Shown: positions 55,831 through 64,000 of the stretch, piece by piece | How positions within the stretch are numbered: position 1 is the stretch's first letter | Layout: each line of letters opens with the position of its first letter | From: an uncultured Chloroflexota bacterium | Lineage (GTDB): Bacteria > Chloroflexota > Anaerolineae > Anaerolineales > Anaerolineaceae | Direction: 5' to 3' | Assembly: GCA_902774215.1 (NCBI GenBank) | Contig: CACYHU010000050.1 | Location: forward strand, 1-64,000 | DNA: 64,000 nt | The notes under the pieces: model-generated | The model's input: only the letters and a program-made list of their open reading frames with translations | Databases searched by the model: none | What the model was told of the DNA's origin: nothing | Made by a program: the position numbers and the translations under genes

Positions 55831-55858
55831 TTGACGGTATAACAGATTTCATTATAAT
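55831..55858 (+). promoter_or_regulatory. Sigma-A promoter of iron-type ABC system 1
   Basis: TTGACG (55831-55836), 16-base spacer, TATAAT (55853-55858), about 56 bases before the start codon. Confidence 0.8.
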
Positions 55859-55914
55859 TAAAGCAAGAGGATTATCTCGTTCGTATAATTTCTGAAAAAT
55901 TCTGGAGGATTTTA

Positions 55915-57090
55915 ATGAAACGTGCTTTATCTTTACTTATTGTTTTTATGCTTTTTCTCACCATCAGTGCCGCTGTCATGGCAGAAACGGTTGAAGATGC
56001 GCTGAAGGCTGCTGTTTCAATGAGCAATGAAGAACTCTATGAAAAGGCCAAAGAAGAAATCGCTGCCGGTGCGCAGATGAATTTCTACTCAACCACCAGC
56101 TTCGCTGAAAAGGCAGCTTCCAACTTTATGGCTGATTTTCCTGAACTGGCTGATAAAGTCATTTATGCTGAAATCGATGATGGCGAAACCTACACGATTC
56201 TGACAAGCATTATCGGCTCCGGTGTGAAAGATGCCGCTGATATGGCTCTGGTTCAGAACGGTCCGGATCTCAAGACCTACCTGCTTGATGAAGGCCTTTC
56301 CTATTCCTACTTCCCTGAAGCGATGAAGGAAAATGTGGATGAAGCCAACCAGGATCCTGCGGTCGTGACTTTCATCAACTCCCTGTTTATCTACCACAAC
56401 GGCAATGGTTCAATCAACCTGAACAATGTCTGGCAGCTGACAGAACCGGAATGGGACGGCAAAGTCTTCTTCAAAGATCCGACCAAAGAAACAGTGAACC
56501 TCAACTTCCTGATGATGCTCACGAGCCCGGAATGGAGCGAACGTCTGGCTAAGGCTTATGAAGACTATTATGGGAAACCATTCGAAGCCGGTGAATTCAA
56601 GAATGCCGGATACGCATGGATCGACGGATTCCTGAAGAACGTAAACTACACCTATACATCCGCATCAAAGATCGCGACCGGTATCGCCTCCGGTAATCCC
56701 GGCAACCTCGGCCTGTTTGTCTTCTCAAAACTGCGCAAGGTTGATGAAGCTGACCGCGGTAACCTGAGTGTCGTTCAGTTTGAGAACGAAGTGGACGGCT
56801 TCTCCGGATTCATGTATCCTATTTATGCAACTGTTGCCAACGATACGGATTGCCCGTATACCTGTGCGCTTTTCATCAACTACCTGCTTAGTGAAGCCGG
56901 TTTTGGCGGTGAAAAGTCCTGGAACTCCAATCAGGGTTACTACTCTCCGAACAAGACCATTCTCAAACCGGAAGGTCTGGAAGATGAACCGTATGAATAC
57001 TGGAGCACCCGCCTGGTCTTCGAAGATCTGGAATACATCGATGAAAATTACGCCGATGCTTATGAATTCATCGCTGTTCGTGTAGGATAA
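55915..57090 (+). CDS. Iron-type ABC transporter solute-binding protein
   Basis: A 391-residue binding protein of the Fe3+/spermidine-phosphonate group. The signal peptide ends AVMAETVED with no lipobox Cys. The mature part has NFYSTTSFAEKAASNF near the start, and ADMALVQNGPDL and WDGKVFFKDPTKET further on, typical of FbpA-like proteins. The metal-binding Tyr pair of FbpA is not clear to me, so the ligand may be something else. TGGAGG precedes the ATG. First gene of a three-gene operon, followed by a hairpin that may limit read-through. Confidence 0.88.
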   Translation: MKRALSLLIVFMLFLTISAAVMAETVEDALKAAVSMSNEELYEKAKEEIAAGAQMNFYSTTSFAEKAASNFMADFPELADKVIYAEIDDGETYTILTSIIGSGVKDAADMALVQNGPDLKTYLLDEGLSYSYFPEAMKENVDEANQDPAVVTFINSLFIYHNGNGSINLNNVWQLTEPEWDGKVFFKDPTKETVNLNFLMMLTSPEWSERLAKAYEDYYGKPFEAGEFKNAGYAWIDGFLKNVNYTYTSASKIATGIASGNPGNLGLFVFSKLRKVDEADRGNLSVVQFENEVDGFSGFMYPIYATVANDTDCPYTCALFINYLLSEAGFGGEKSWNSNQGYYSPNKTILKPEGLEDEPYEYWSTRLVFEDLEYIDENYADAYEFIAVRVG

Positions 57091-57108
57091 AACATTTATA
57101 AATCATTT

Positions 57109-57144
57109 ATCAGGTCATCCTGGTTTGGGATGACCTGATATTTT
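57109..57144 (+). terminator. Attenuator-like terminator between binding protein and permease
   Basis: Perfect 12-bp stem ATCAGGTCATCC / GGATGACCTGAT with a seven-base loop, then ATTTT. The short T-run fits partial termination, giving more binding protein than permease. Confidence 0.8.
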
Positions 57145-57219
57145 AAGCAGATGTCAATTTCCGGTTTATTTAGCAGAAATTATCCGGAAACCGGACACTG
57201 ACAGCTGGAAGGAGACTTC

Positions 57220-59043
57220 ATGACACAGAATTATCAGGAAGTAAATAAAGAACCGCTGAAATACCGCATAAAGGCTTTCTTTGCAAAACCGGCAAACATC
57301 CTGCTGGTGATTTTCCTGGTGACGTTGATCGTCCTGTCACTGATCCCTTTAATCACCATGCTTTCCAATATGTTCACGGTTCATATTGGTACAGAAAAAA
57401 AGCTTTACCGCCTCGAGGTTGGTTCCTTTACGCTGAAGCATTTTCAGCGGCTTTTTGCCGGAGATGACTGGAGCCGTGTTAATTTCTGGACGCCGCTGCT
57501 GAATTCCTTTATCGTTGCCTGCGGTTCCGGTGTCCTTGGCATCGTTGTCGGCGGAACGGTAGCCTGGTTTATCACACGGTCGGATCTGAAATGCAAAAGC
57601 TTTATATCATCGGTATTTGTATTTCCTTACATGATGCCGGCATGGACTTTGGCACTTTTCTGGACGAATATGTTCCAAAACAGCAAAGTCGGAGGCGGTA
57701 ATATCGGGATGGTTGAATCTGTCTTCGGTATATGTATGCCGGAATGGTTCGTTTACGGAATTTTCCCGATGATCATCGTTATCGGTCTGCATTATTCACC
57801 TTTCGCTTACCTGCTGATCGGCGGTATTCTAAAGAACATGGATGCCACGCTTGAAGAAAGTGCGACGATACTGAAAGCATCACGTTGGACCATCATTAAA
57901 CGTATTACGGTGCCGATCGTCGTTCCTGCGATCCTTTCTACGTTTCTGCTGATCTTTTCATCCGGCTTCAGTTCATACACTGTGCCGGTATTTCTCGGTT
58001 CTGCGGTGAAAATGTTCACGCTTTCCACCAAGATGAGGGCACTCATACAGGCCGGATACCAGGGACAGGGGTACATCATTGCTTTTGTTTCCATTGCCAT
58101 GGGATGCTTCATTTTGGGGATCAACCAGTGGTTTACCGGTAAACGGAAGTCTTTCACAACAGTCACCGGTAAATCCGGACAGGTTTCACTGGTGAAGCTG
58201 CGCGGGGCAAACTGGCCGATTTCGATCTTCATGATCATCTTTACAATATTTTTCGCTATTGTTCCGCTGATCTCCTTCGCTCTGGAAAGTATTATCAAGC
58301 AGCCGGGAAATTACAGCCTTTCTAATATGACATTGGACTTCTGGATCGGTACAGAAGGATCGACCTATGAGACGGGGATGATCTCCGGTATATTGCTGAA
58401 TCCTACAATGTGGAAAGCGCTCGGGCGGCAGGTGCTGCTGGCATTGGTGGTGGCGATGATAGTCGGGACCAGCGGCATGCTGATCGGTTATGCCTGTGTT
58501 CAGCGGCGCGGTACAAAGCTCTCACAGGCGGTTGAGAGTCTGGCGTTCTTCCCTTACCTGATGCCGGCCATGTCATTTGGAACGATCTACCTTGCGGTGG
58601 CAACGTCGCCTTCGTTCAAATTCCTTTACGGGACATTCGGACTGCTGGTGCTGGTGGCATCTGTCAAGTTCCTTCCTTTTGCATCTCGGTCCGGGGTCAA
58701 CAGCATGCTGCAGATCGCTCCTGAGATCGAGGAATCTGCGATAATTTTCGGCACCCCCTGGGTGAAACGCATGACGCGTATCCTATTCCCGATCCAAAAA
58801 AGCTCGATCCTTTCTGGCTATTTGCTGCCGGTAATGTCTGTGATGCGTGAAGTGGCATTGTTTACGCTTCTGGTGCCCTATGCACGGTATCTGCTGACGA
58901 CAATGCTGTTCTCATTTAATGAAACGGGTTACGCGCAATATGGAAGTGCTGTGACACTGCTGATAATTGTAGTGATCATTATTATCAACAATCTGACAAA
59001 CAAGCTTACAGGGGCTTCGTTTGACAAGGGAATCGGAGGGTAA
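57220..59043 (+). CDS. Iron-type ABC transporter permease, fused double domain
   Basis: A 607-residue permease with about twelve helices, two BPD-type halves as in FbpB. Coupling motifs occur in both halves (EESATILKASRWTIIKRITVP near 215; EESAIIFGTPWVKRMTRILFP near 510). It should form the whole channel for the binding protein upstream. GGAG is eight bases before the ATG and the ATPase follows after two bases. Confidence 0.92.
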   Translation: MTQNYQEVNKEPLKYRIKAFFAKPANILLVIFLVTLIVLSLIPLITMLSNMFTVHIGTEKKLYRLEVGSFTLKHFQRLFAGDDWSRVNFWTPLLNSFIVACGSGVLGIVVGGTVAWFITRSDLKCKSFISSVFVFPYMMPAWTLALFWTNMFQNSKVGGGNIGMVESVFGICMPEWFVYGIFPMIIVIGLHYSPFAYLLIGGILKNMDATLEESATILKASRWTIIKRITVPIVVPAILSTFLLIFSSGFSSYTVPVFLGSAVKMFTLSTKMRALIQAGYQGQGYIIAFVSIAMGCFILGINQWFTGKRKSFTTVTGKSGQVSLVKLRGANWPISIFMIIFTIFFAIVPLISFALESIIKQPGNYSLSNMTLDFWIGTEGSTYETGMISGILLNPTMWKALGRQVLLALVVAMIVGTSGMLIGYACVQRRGTKLSQAVESLAFFPYLMPAMSFGTIYLAVATSPSFKFLYGTFGLLVLVASVKFLPFASRSGVNSMLQIAPEIEESAIIFGTPWVKRMTRILFPIQKSSILSGYLLPVMSVMREVALFTLLVPYARYLLTTMLFSFNETGYAQYGSAVTLLIIVVIIIINNLTNKLTGASFDKGIGG

Positions 59044-59045
59044 AT

Positions 59046-60041
59046 ATGCCTGAAATCATTCTGGAAAATGTAACCAAGCGCTTTGATAAATTCGTGGCGG
59101 TTGATAATCTTAACCTGAAAATCGAAGACCGGGGATTTGTGACCCTGCTGGGACCCTCCGGCTGCGGGAAAACCACGACACTTCGTATGATCGCGGGGCT
59201 TGAGACACCTACGACAGGACGGATCCTGATTGACGGTCAGCCGGTTTACGATTCATCAAAAGGGATCAACCTGCCGCCGAACAAACGTGATATCGGCTTC
59301 CTGTTTCAAAACTACGCACTCTGGCCGCATATGACGGTTTTTGAAAATATTTCCTTCGGTCTCGAGATGCTGAAGTGGGACAAGGCGCGGATAAGAAAGC
59401 GTGTTGATGAGCTGCTTGCCCTTCTTCGCATCGAACAATTTGAGAAGCGTTACCCAGCGGAGCTTTCAGGCGGGCAGCAGCAGCGTGTGGCGATCGCAAG
59501 GACACTGGCGCCGAGCCCAAAGGTGCTGTTCATGGATGAACCGCTCTCCAACCTCGATGCGAAGCTGAGACAGGAAATGCGGGCGGAGCTAAAGCGTCTG
59601 CATTCCGATACCAACAGCACTTTTGTCTATGTTACGCATGACCAGCTGGAAGCGATGACTCTTTCGACGCGTGTCTGCCTGATGGAAAACGGCTTGCTGC
59701 AGCAATATGATCCGCCGCTCACGGTTTACAATAAACCGGCGAACCGCTTCGTGGCAAGTTTTGTCGGCCCGGACCAGATGATCATTGGTGTCCGTCCTGA
59801 ATTTATGCCGATCAAAGAAACCGGTCAGATCGAAGGGAGGATTTATTCCACGCTTCCGACAGGAATGGAAACCACTGTTCAGGTGATATGTGACGGAACA
59901 ATGCTGACAGGGGTAGTGTTTGGATCTGTAGACTTTCCGATCGATTCCGCTGTTAAATTGGATCTTACCGGTGACTCGCTTGTTCTCTTCGATGCCGAAA
60001 CAGGGAGTGCACTTGGTTACGGGGCAGTACAGTTCAGATAA
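59046..60041 (+). CDS. Iron-type ABC transporter ATPase
   Basis: A 331-residue ABC ATPase. Walker A GPSGCGKTT near residue 37, signature LSGGQQQR near 142, Walker B VLFMDEPLSNLD, followed by a TOBE-like C-terminal region of about 90 residues, shorter than usual. It powers the fused permease upstream. GGAGG ends four bases before the ATG, inside the end of the permease gene. It resembles the ATPase at 60410 on the opposite strand. Confidence 0.93.
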   Translation: MPEIILENVTKRFDKFVAVDNLNLKIEDRGFVTLLGPSGCGKTTTLRMIAGLETPTTGRILIDGQPVYDSSKGINLPPNKRDIGFLFQNYALWPHMTVFENISFGLEMLKWDKARIRKRVDELLALLRIEQFEKRYPAELSGGQQQRVAIARTLAPSPKVLFMDEPLSNLDAKLRQEMRAELKRLHSDTNSTFVYVTHDQLEAMTLSTRVCLMENGLLQQYDPPLTVYNKPANRFVASFVGPDQMIIGVRPEFMPIKETGQIEGRIYSTLPTGMETTVQVICDGTMLTGVVFGSVDFPIDSAVKLDLTGDSLVLFDAETGSALGYGAVQFR

Positions 60042-60106
60042 TATAAAATAGAAGGGGCTGCCGCAAATTAAAATTTTGAAAAGCCATCGGGAGGGAGTGC
60101 TTCGCA

Positions 60107-60155
60107 GGGACGCGGAATAAGCGTCAGCTGGGAGCGAAAGTGATTCCCGCGTCCC
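60107..60155. repeat. GC-rich imperfect inverted repeat in the convergent gap
   Basis: GGGACGCGGAAT (60107-60118) and ATTCCCGCGTCCC (60143-60155) pair with a one-base bulge. The gap 60042-60409 holds no gene. The stretch after 60050 (AAGGGGCTGCCGCAAAT) looks a little like an insertion-sequence end, but no matching second end was found, so a mobile element is not claimed. Confidence 0.5.
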
Positions 60156-60281
60156 GGTTAATTCAGTCGGGGGACGATTATTCAGATGATTTTCCAAAAC
60201 AAAAAGATGAGCCGTTTTCTGCAGCAATAGCGAGTTATATCTATTAATACAAAAATGAAAGCATCTGGGCTAAAACAAACT

Positions 60282-60313
60282 GGATGCCACCCTCAAAGTA
60301 TCGGGTGGCATCC
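60282..60313 (-). terminator. Hairpin downstream of iron-type ABC system 2
   Basis: Perfect 11-bp stem GGATGCCACCC / GGGTGGCATCC with a ten-base loop and a T-rich stretch after it on the minus strand. It lies about 97 bases after the ATPase stop. Confidence 0.65.
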
Positions 60314-60409
60314 ATGTGCTAAGCATTCGCTAAATTTCAATGTGTTCAGTTTTCCGGGTACATATTATGTACGACAGCCCTTACTTAAAGAAAATGATTA
60401 TTCTGGAAT

Positions 60410-61528
60410 TTATTTAAGCACGCGAACACATTGTTCGATGAGTTTCAGAGAGACCTTTTCCCCTGTTCGGAATCGTTCTGTAAGCTGGGGATTGTAAACC
60501 TCAACGATTATCGGCTGACCGTTCAAATCCACTTCATATTCGATTTTCGTTCCGTAATAAGTCACCCGATCGATCGTACCCATCAGCGGGCCAGTTTCCT
60601 TGCTGAGATGGATCGATTCAGGGCGTATCGTCAGAAAGCAGGGAGCTCCTGCTTCAACACCGGGCATCACTCCCGGTTTCGGGATAACGAATCTGTTATC
60701 TCTGATCTCAACGACGGCTGAATTACCGTCCTTTCCCTTGAAGACGCCTTCAATAAAATTCGCTTTCCCGATGAAGTTTGCGACAAAACGGTTGACGGGC
60801 TGTTCGTAAATCTCATCCGGTGAACCCTGCTGGACAATGTTGCCGTCTTTCATAATGACGACACGGTCGGATATTGCCATCGCTTCAGATTGGTCATGCG
60901 TGACATAAAGGGACGTGATCCCCAGCCGCTGCTGCAGCGCACGCAGGTCATCGCGCATGCTCTCACGCAGTTTTGCATCCAGATTGCTCAATGGTTCGTC
61001 GAACAGCAATACACTCGGTTCGATAACCACAGCACGGGCAAGCGCGACGCGCTGCTGCTGGCCGCCTGAAAGCTGATTGGGGAAGCGGCGTTCCATGCCT
61101 TTAAGCTGCATCATTTCCATCACTCTTTCCGTACGGCTGATCATCTCATCTTTTGAGACCCTGGCGACATCCAGACCATAAGCGACATTGTCCCAGACGT
61201 TCATATGCGGGAACAGAGCGTAACTCTGAAAAACCATGGAAATTCCGCGTTTATTCGGCGGCACTTTGGCTACGTCACGCCCTCCGATCATCACGCTGCC
61301 GCTGGTGGGATATTCAAATCCTGATACCATACGGAGTGTGGTCGTTTTACCACAGCCGGAAGGGCCGAGTAAGGTGACCATTTCACCGTCTTTGATTTCA
61401 AGGTTGATATGATTGACAGCTACAAAATCCTTGCCGGTATCAGGCTGCTGAAAAATTTTGGTTATGTCTTTTAGAATGACGTTCGAACTCTTTTTGCTGA
61501 ATTCAGAGGTGTAATTTGCCTGACTCAT
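60410..61528 (-). CDS. Iron/polyamine-type ABC transporter ATPase
   Basis: A 372-residue ABC ATPase of the PotA/FbpC group. Walker A GPSGCGKTT near residue 58, LSGGQQQR near 158, LLFDEPLSNLD, and a full C-terminal TOBE domain (FLTIRPESIHLS, IDRVTYYGTKIEYEV). Its ATG overlaps the permease stop by four bases (ATGA), so the genes are coupled. It is longer than the ATPase of system 1 and keeps the regulatory TOBE part. Confidence 0.93.
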   Translation of the reverse strand: MSQANYTSEFSKKSSNVILKDITKIFQQPDTGKDFVAVNHINLEIKDGEMVTLLGPSGCGKTTTLRMVSGFEYPTSGSVMIGGRDVAKVPPNKRGISMVFQSYALFPHMNVWDNVAYGLDVARVSKDEMISRTERVMEMMQLKGMERRFPNQLSGGQQQRVALARAVVIEPSVLLFDEPLSNLDAKLRESMRDDLRALQQRLGITSLYVTHDQSEAMAISDRVVIMKDGNIVQQGSPDEIYEQPVNRFVANFIGKANFIEGVFKGKDGNSAVVEIRDNRFVIPKPGVMPGVEAGAPCFLTIRPESIHLSKETGPLMGTIDRVTYYGTKIEYEVDLNGQPIIVEVYNPQLTERFRTGEKVSLKLIEQCVRVLK

Positions 61529-63261
61529 TTATTTTCCTCCGCTTTCTTTACTGATTGCGGCACCTTTGATTTCGGTGCAAGCAACAGATTGATCAATGTA
61601 TTAAATATGCCGATAAATATGAGCAAAATGGCGATCAGCATCGTCACAAAGGCTGAAGCCTGACCGTATTTTGCCAGGTCAAACAATCCGTAGATCTTGC
61701 TGGTAACCAGTGTCCAGCGCGGTGAAACCAGGAAAATTACGGCGCTGACGGCGGTAATTGCTTTTGTGAAAGAATAGACAATTCCGGAGAAGAACGCGTT
61801 TCTCAGGAGCGGCAGCGTGATCCTGCGGAAAGAATAACCGCTGTTTGCCCCGAGGATGGTAGAAGCTTCTTCAATGGAATTGTCGATTTGCAAAAGCGTG
61901 GTCGTACCGGATTCAATTGCGACAGGCATATTTCGGAAAGTAAAGACAATGACAAGAATTGCTGCCGTACCGGTCAGAAGGATCGGTTTCGTGTTGAATG
62001 CCAGAATATAGGAGATACCCAAAACCGTACCTGGAACAGCGAACATCAGCACAGAAGAGACCTCGATAAATTTTTTGCCGTAATAATCCCGTTTGGCGGT
62101 GATGTAGGCAATGATCATGCCCAGCATACCGCCGATGATTGCGGAAATAACTGCCAGAATGATCGAATTTTCAAGGCTCCCGAATCCATACTGAAGCGCA
62201 CGGCGGTATTGATCCAGTGTCAAAGAGAAATCAATGCCCCAGGTGCGGACGAATGAGCCGTAAATTACCGTACCGTAGAACATCAAAATGACAACTGAAA
62301 AAAGCATGCAGATTATGAACAGGGGCCATTTAATATGAGCTTCTTCGATCATTTTCCGGGCTTGTGTGGGTTTGCCGGTCACTGTGACGAAACTCTTCTT
62401 GTTGACCCAGTATTTATTGAGCAGGTAAGCGATGACAGCAGGGACCAGCAGCAGTATCGCAAGCACAGAACCCTTTCGCATATCATAGCTCCCGGTAATG
62501 ATGTTATAAACCTCAATAGAAAGCGTCGTGTATTCTCCGCCGATCGTGGCCGGATTGGAAAAGTCTTCAAGCGACTGGATGAACACAAGCAGTGCTCCTG
62601 AAATGATGCCGGGCAGGGACAGCGGGAATGTCACTGACCAGAAGGTCTTCCATCTGCCGGCACCCATGTTGCAGGCGGCATCCTCCACAGAAGCATCGAT
62701 CGAAGATAAAATTCCTGACAAAGTCAGATAGGCAATCGGGAAAAAGCTCATCACCTGAACAACGATCAGGCTTGGCATGCCATAAACGTTGTTTCCCTTG
62801 ATGCCGAGAAGATTTTTTGTGATAAGTCCCTGTTTCCCGAAAAGAAAGATAACAGACAAACTGAGCACAAAAGGCGGTGATAAGATCGGCAGGGTGGCGA
62901 TGGTTCTCAGAAAGCCTTTCATGGGAACGTTGACCCGGGTGATCGTATAGGCAAATATATAACCGATCGTTGTAGCCAGCAGGGCAACGATCAGTCCTAG
63001 CAGCATGGTTCTTCCAAAAACCTTTAAATATCTCGATGAAGTTACAATGTTCCTGAGATTTTCTATTGAAAAACCACCGGTTTCATCGGTCAGACTGAAG
63101 ATGAAAACTTTAACCAGAGGATATACCACAAACAATAGAAGCAGAATGATCGTTGCTATGACGGCGAAAAGCAAAATCGGCTGCCGCAAAATGGTTTTGG
63201 TATCGTTTATGCGTTTCATTTGAGCGGCGGATTTTCCCGGACCGTCTGAGGTAACTTCCAT
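61525..63261 (-). CDS. Iron/polyamine-type ABC transporter permease, fused double domain
   Basis: A 578-residue permease with about twelve helices and two coupling regions (VEDAACNMGAGRWKTFWSVTFP near 200; EEASTILGANSGYSFRRITLP near 480). GGGGGA five bases upstream supports the ATG at 63261; the ATG at 63273 overlaps that site, the same layout as in the phosphodiesterase gene at 48923. It follows the binding-protein gene after a hairpin and precedes the ATPase. Confidence 0.92.
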   Translation of the reverse strand: MEVTSDGPGKSAAQMKRINDTKTILRQPILLFAVIATIILLLLFVVYPLVKVFIFSLTDETGGFSIENLRNIVTSSRYLKVFGRTMLLGLIVALLATTIGYIFAYTITRVNVPMKGFLRTIATLPILSPPFVLSLSVIFLFGKQGLITKNLLGIKGNNVYGMPSLIVVQVMSFFPIAYLTLSGILSSIDASVEDAACNMGAGRWKTFWSVTFPLSLPGIISGALLVFIQSLEDFSNPATIGGEYTTLSIEVYNIITGSYDMRKGSVLAILLLVPAVIAYLLNKYWVNKKSFVTVTGKPTQARKMIEEAHIKWPLFIICMLFSVVILMFYGTVIYGSFVRTWGIDFSLTLDQYRRALQYGFGSLENSIILAVISAIIGGMLGMIIAYITAKRDYYGKKFIEVSSVLMFAVPGTVLGISYILAFNTKPILLTGTAAILVIVFTFRNMPVAIESGTTTLLQIDNSIEEASTILGANSGYSFRRITLPLLRNAFFSGIVYSFTKAITAVSAVIFLVSPRWTLVTSKIYGLFDLAKYGQASAFVTMLIAILLIFIGIFNTLINLLLAPKSKVPQSVKKAEENK

Positions 63262-63301
63262 AAATCCCCCCATAACTGAAAATACATTGTTTTGATTGAA
63301 A

Positions 63302-63329
63302 GGCTCCCTTCCGAAAAAGGAGGGGAGCC
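63302..63329 (-). terminator. Hairpin between binding protein and permease, system 2
   Basis: GGCTCCC (63302-63308) pairs with GGGAGCC (63323-63329), with extra pairs inside; TTTC follows on the minus strand. Probably an attenuator. Confidence 0.6.
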
Positions 63330-63416
63330 CGGATTTATTGTTTCAAAGTTAATTTGAGCATACTGCCTGTCAGAATGATCTTTGCCTGACAGCTGCTCAC
63401 TGACAGCTGAAACCGG

Positions 63417-64000
63417 TTAGGATTCGGGCTTTGCTACGATGCGGTTTTCAAATTCTTCGCAGTACATTTTCTTGTTATTGGAAGCCCAGACGGCATCGTA
63501 ATCGATGACCGGAACCTGATCAAGCGTGACAAGACCGTCGGCAACAGGGGCCTTTGTGTTGGTCGGCACTCGGAAAGAGTCATTTTCGGCATAGGAACCC
63601 TGTCCGTCAATGGAGCAGATCCAGTCGATGAAGCGTTTGGCGTTTTCCTGTTCGTCCGCGGGACCGTTTTTGATCAGGGCAACAGCACCGACTTCGAAGC
63701 CTGTACCGTCTTCAGGGAAGGACAACGCAATATGATAGCCTTCCGGAGTAAGCTGCAGCGCGTCGTGAGAGAATGTCAGCGCGATTGCGGCTTCGCCAAG
63801 AGCAACAGCGTTCGGGGCAGCGGAACCGGATTTGGTGTACTGGCTCATATTTTCGCTAAGCTTGCCGAGGTAATCCCAGGCGCGTTCTTCGCCCATGAGC
63901 TGGATCAGGGTCGCGAGAACTGTGTAGGCGGTACCGGAGGTTGCCGGATGGGCCATGATGATTTCACCCTTGTATTTTTCATCAAGCAGATCTTCCCAGG
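63417..64000 (-). CDS. Iron-type ABC transporter solute-binding protein, C-terminal part
   Basis: The frame is open to the right edge, so the N-terminus lies outside the window. The visible 194 residues begin WEDLLDEKYKGEIIMAHPAT, the hinge region of FbpA/phosphonate-type binding proteins, followed by a conserved GEAAIALTFSHDA region and a C-terminal YDAVWASNNKKMYCEEFENR. It would be the first gene of iron-type system 2. Differences from the binding protein at 55915 are large, so the two systems are not recent duplicates. Confidence 0.88.
   Translation of the reverse strand, partial: WEDLLDEKYKGEIIMAHPATSGTAYTVLATLIQLMGEERAWDYLGKLSENMSQYTKSGSAAPNAVALGEAAIALTFSHDALQLTPEGYHIALSFPEDGTGFEVGAVALIKNGPADEQENAKRFIDWICSIDGQGSYAENDSFRVPTNTKAPVADGLVTLDQVPVIDYDAVWASNNKKMYCEEFENRIVAKPES

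Noticed and set aside
60050-60160. Possible insertion-sequence end (AAGGGGCTGCCGCAAAT)
   Set aside because: No transposase, no matching inverted end and no target duplication were found.

Overview
The window looks like the chromosome of an anaerobic low-to-mid GC Bacillota (Clostridia), probably a gut or rumen type. The signs are strong AGGAGG ribosome sites, sigma-A-like promoters with extended -10 boxes, ATP-dependent PEP carboxykinase, many peptide and iron-type ABC importers and a typical clostridial mix of housekeeping genes. No rRNA, tRNA, CRISPR array or intact insertion sequence was seen. Taxonomy is inference.

Left part (1-10.1 kb): a compact nonribosomal peptide locus. A partial membrane protein and a MATE exporter are followed by a 2,000-residue synthetase with order A-T-C-A-T-C, a secreted metallo-beta-lactamase-fold protein with an altered metal motif, and a Sfp-type phosphopantetheinyl transferase. 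The synthetase has no thioesterase or reductase, its first A domain lacks the amino-acid-anchoring Asp, and its first C domain lacks the catalytic His. Next come a secreted beta-helix/Thr-Pro protein (10.5-11.9 kb), a methyltransferase with a zinc-ribbon protein (12-13 kb), an MgtA-type P-ATPase (13.3-16 kb), a FabG-like gene broken by an internal deletion, a PfkB kinase plus class II aldolase operon, a GyrA-type topoisomerase subunit and a membrane glycosyltransferase (to 23.8 kb).

Middle (23.9-39.7 kb): two divergent oligopeptide ABC systems. System 1 (minus) has two tandem non-lipoprotein binding proteins with their own promoters, an OppB with a DnaJ-like Cys motif, an OppC and a fused OppDF ATPase. 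System 2 (plus) has oppBCD, an oppF broken by deletion and a remarkable lipoprotein: it carries a long Ala/Glu-rich helical stalk and a binding domain whose C-terminal segment has moved in front of its N-terminus, that is, a circular permutation. A GlsB-type small membrane protein and a frameshifted alkylsulfatase follow.

Right part (42.5-64 kb): pckA, a two-gene c-di-GMP operon (PBPb-PBPb-GGDEF*-EAL followed by Cache-HAMP-GGDEF), a YgiT-type zinc protein with signal peptidase I, the GTPase Der, a DPM1-like glycosyltransferase overlapping tail to tail with a YfhO-family membrane protein, and two iron-type ABC importers pointing at each other. Heptamer-based repeats sit in three intergenic gaps (11.9, 28.3 and 50.1 kb). 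Three genes (16.1, 37.0, 40.5 kb) carry deletions or frameshifts, so decay or sequence error must be separated before the unusual proteins are trusted.
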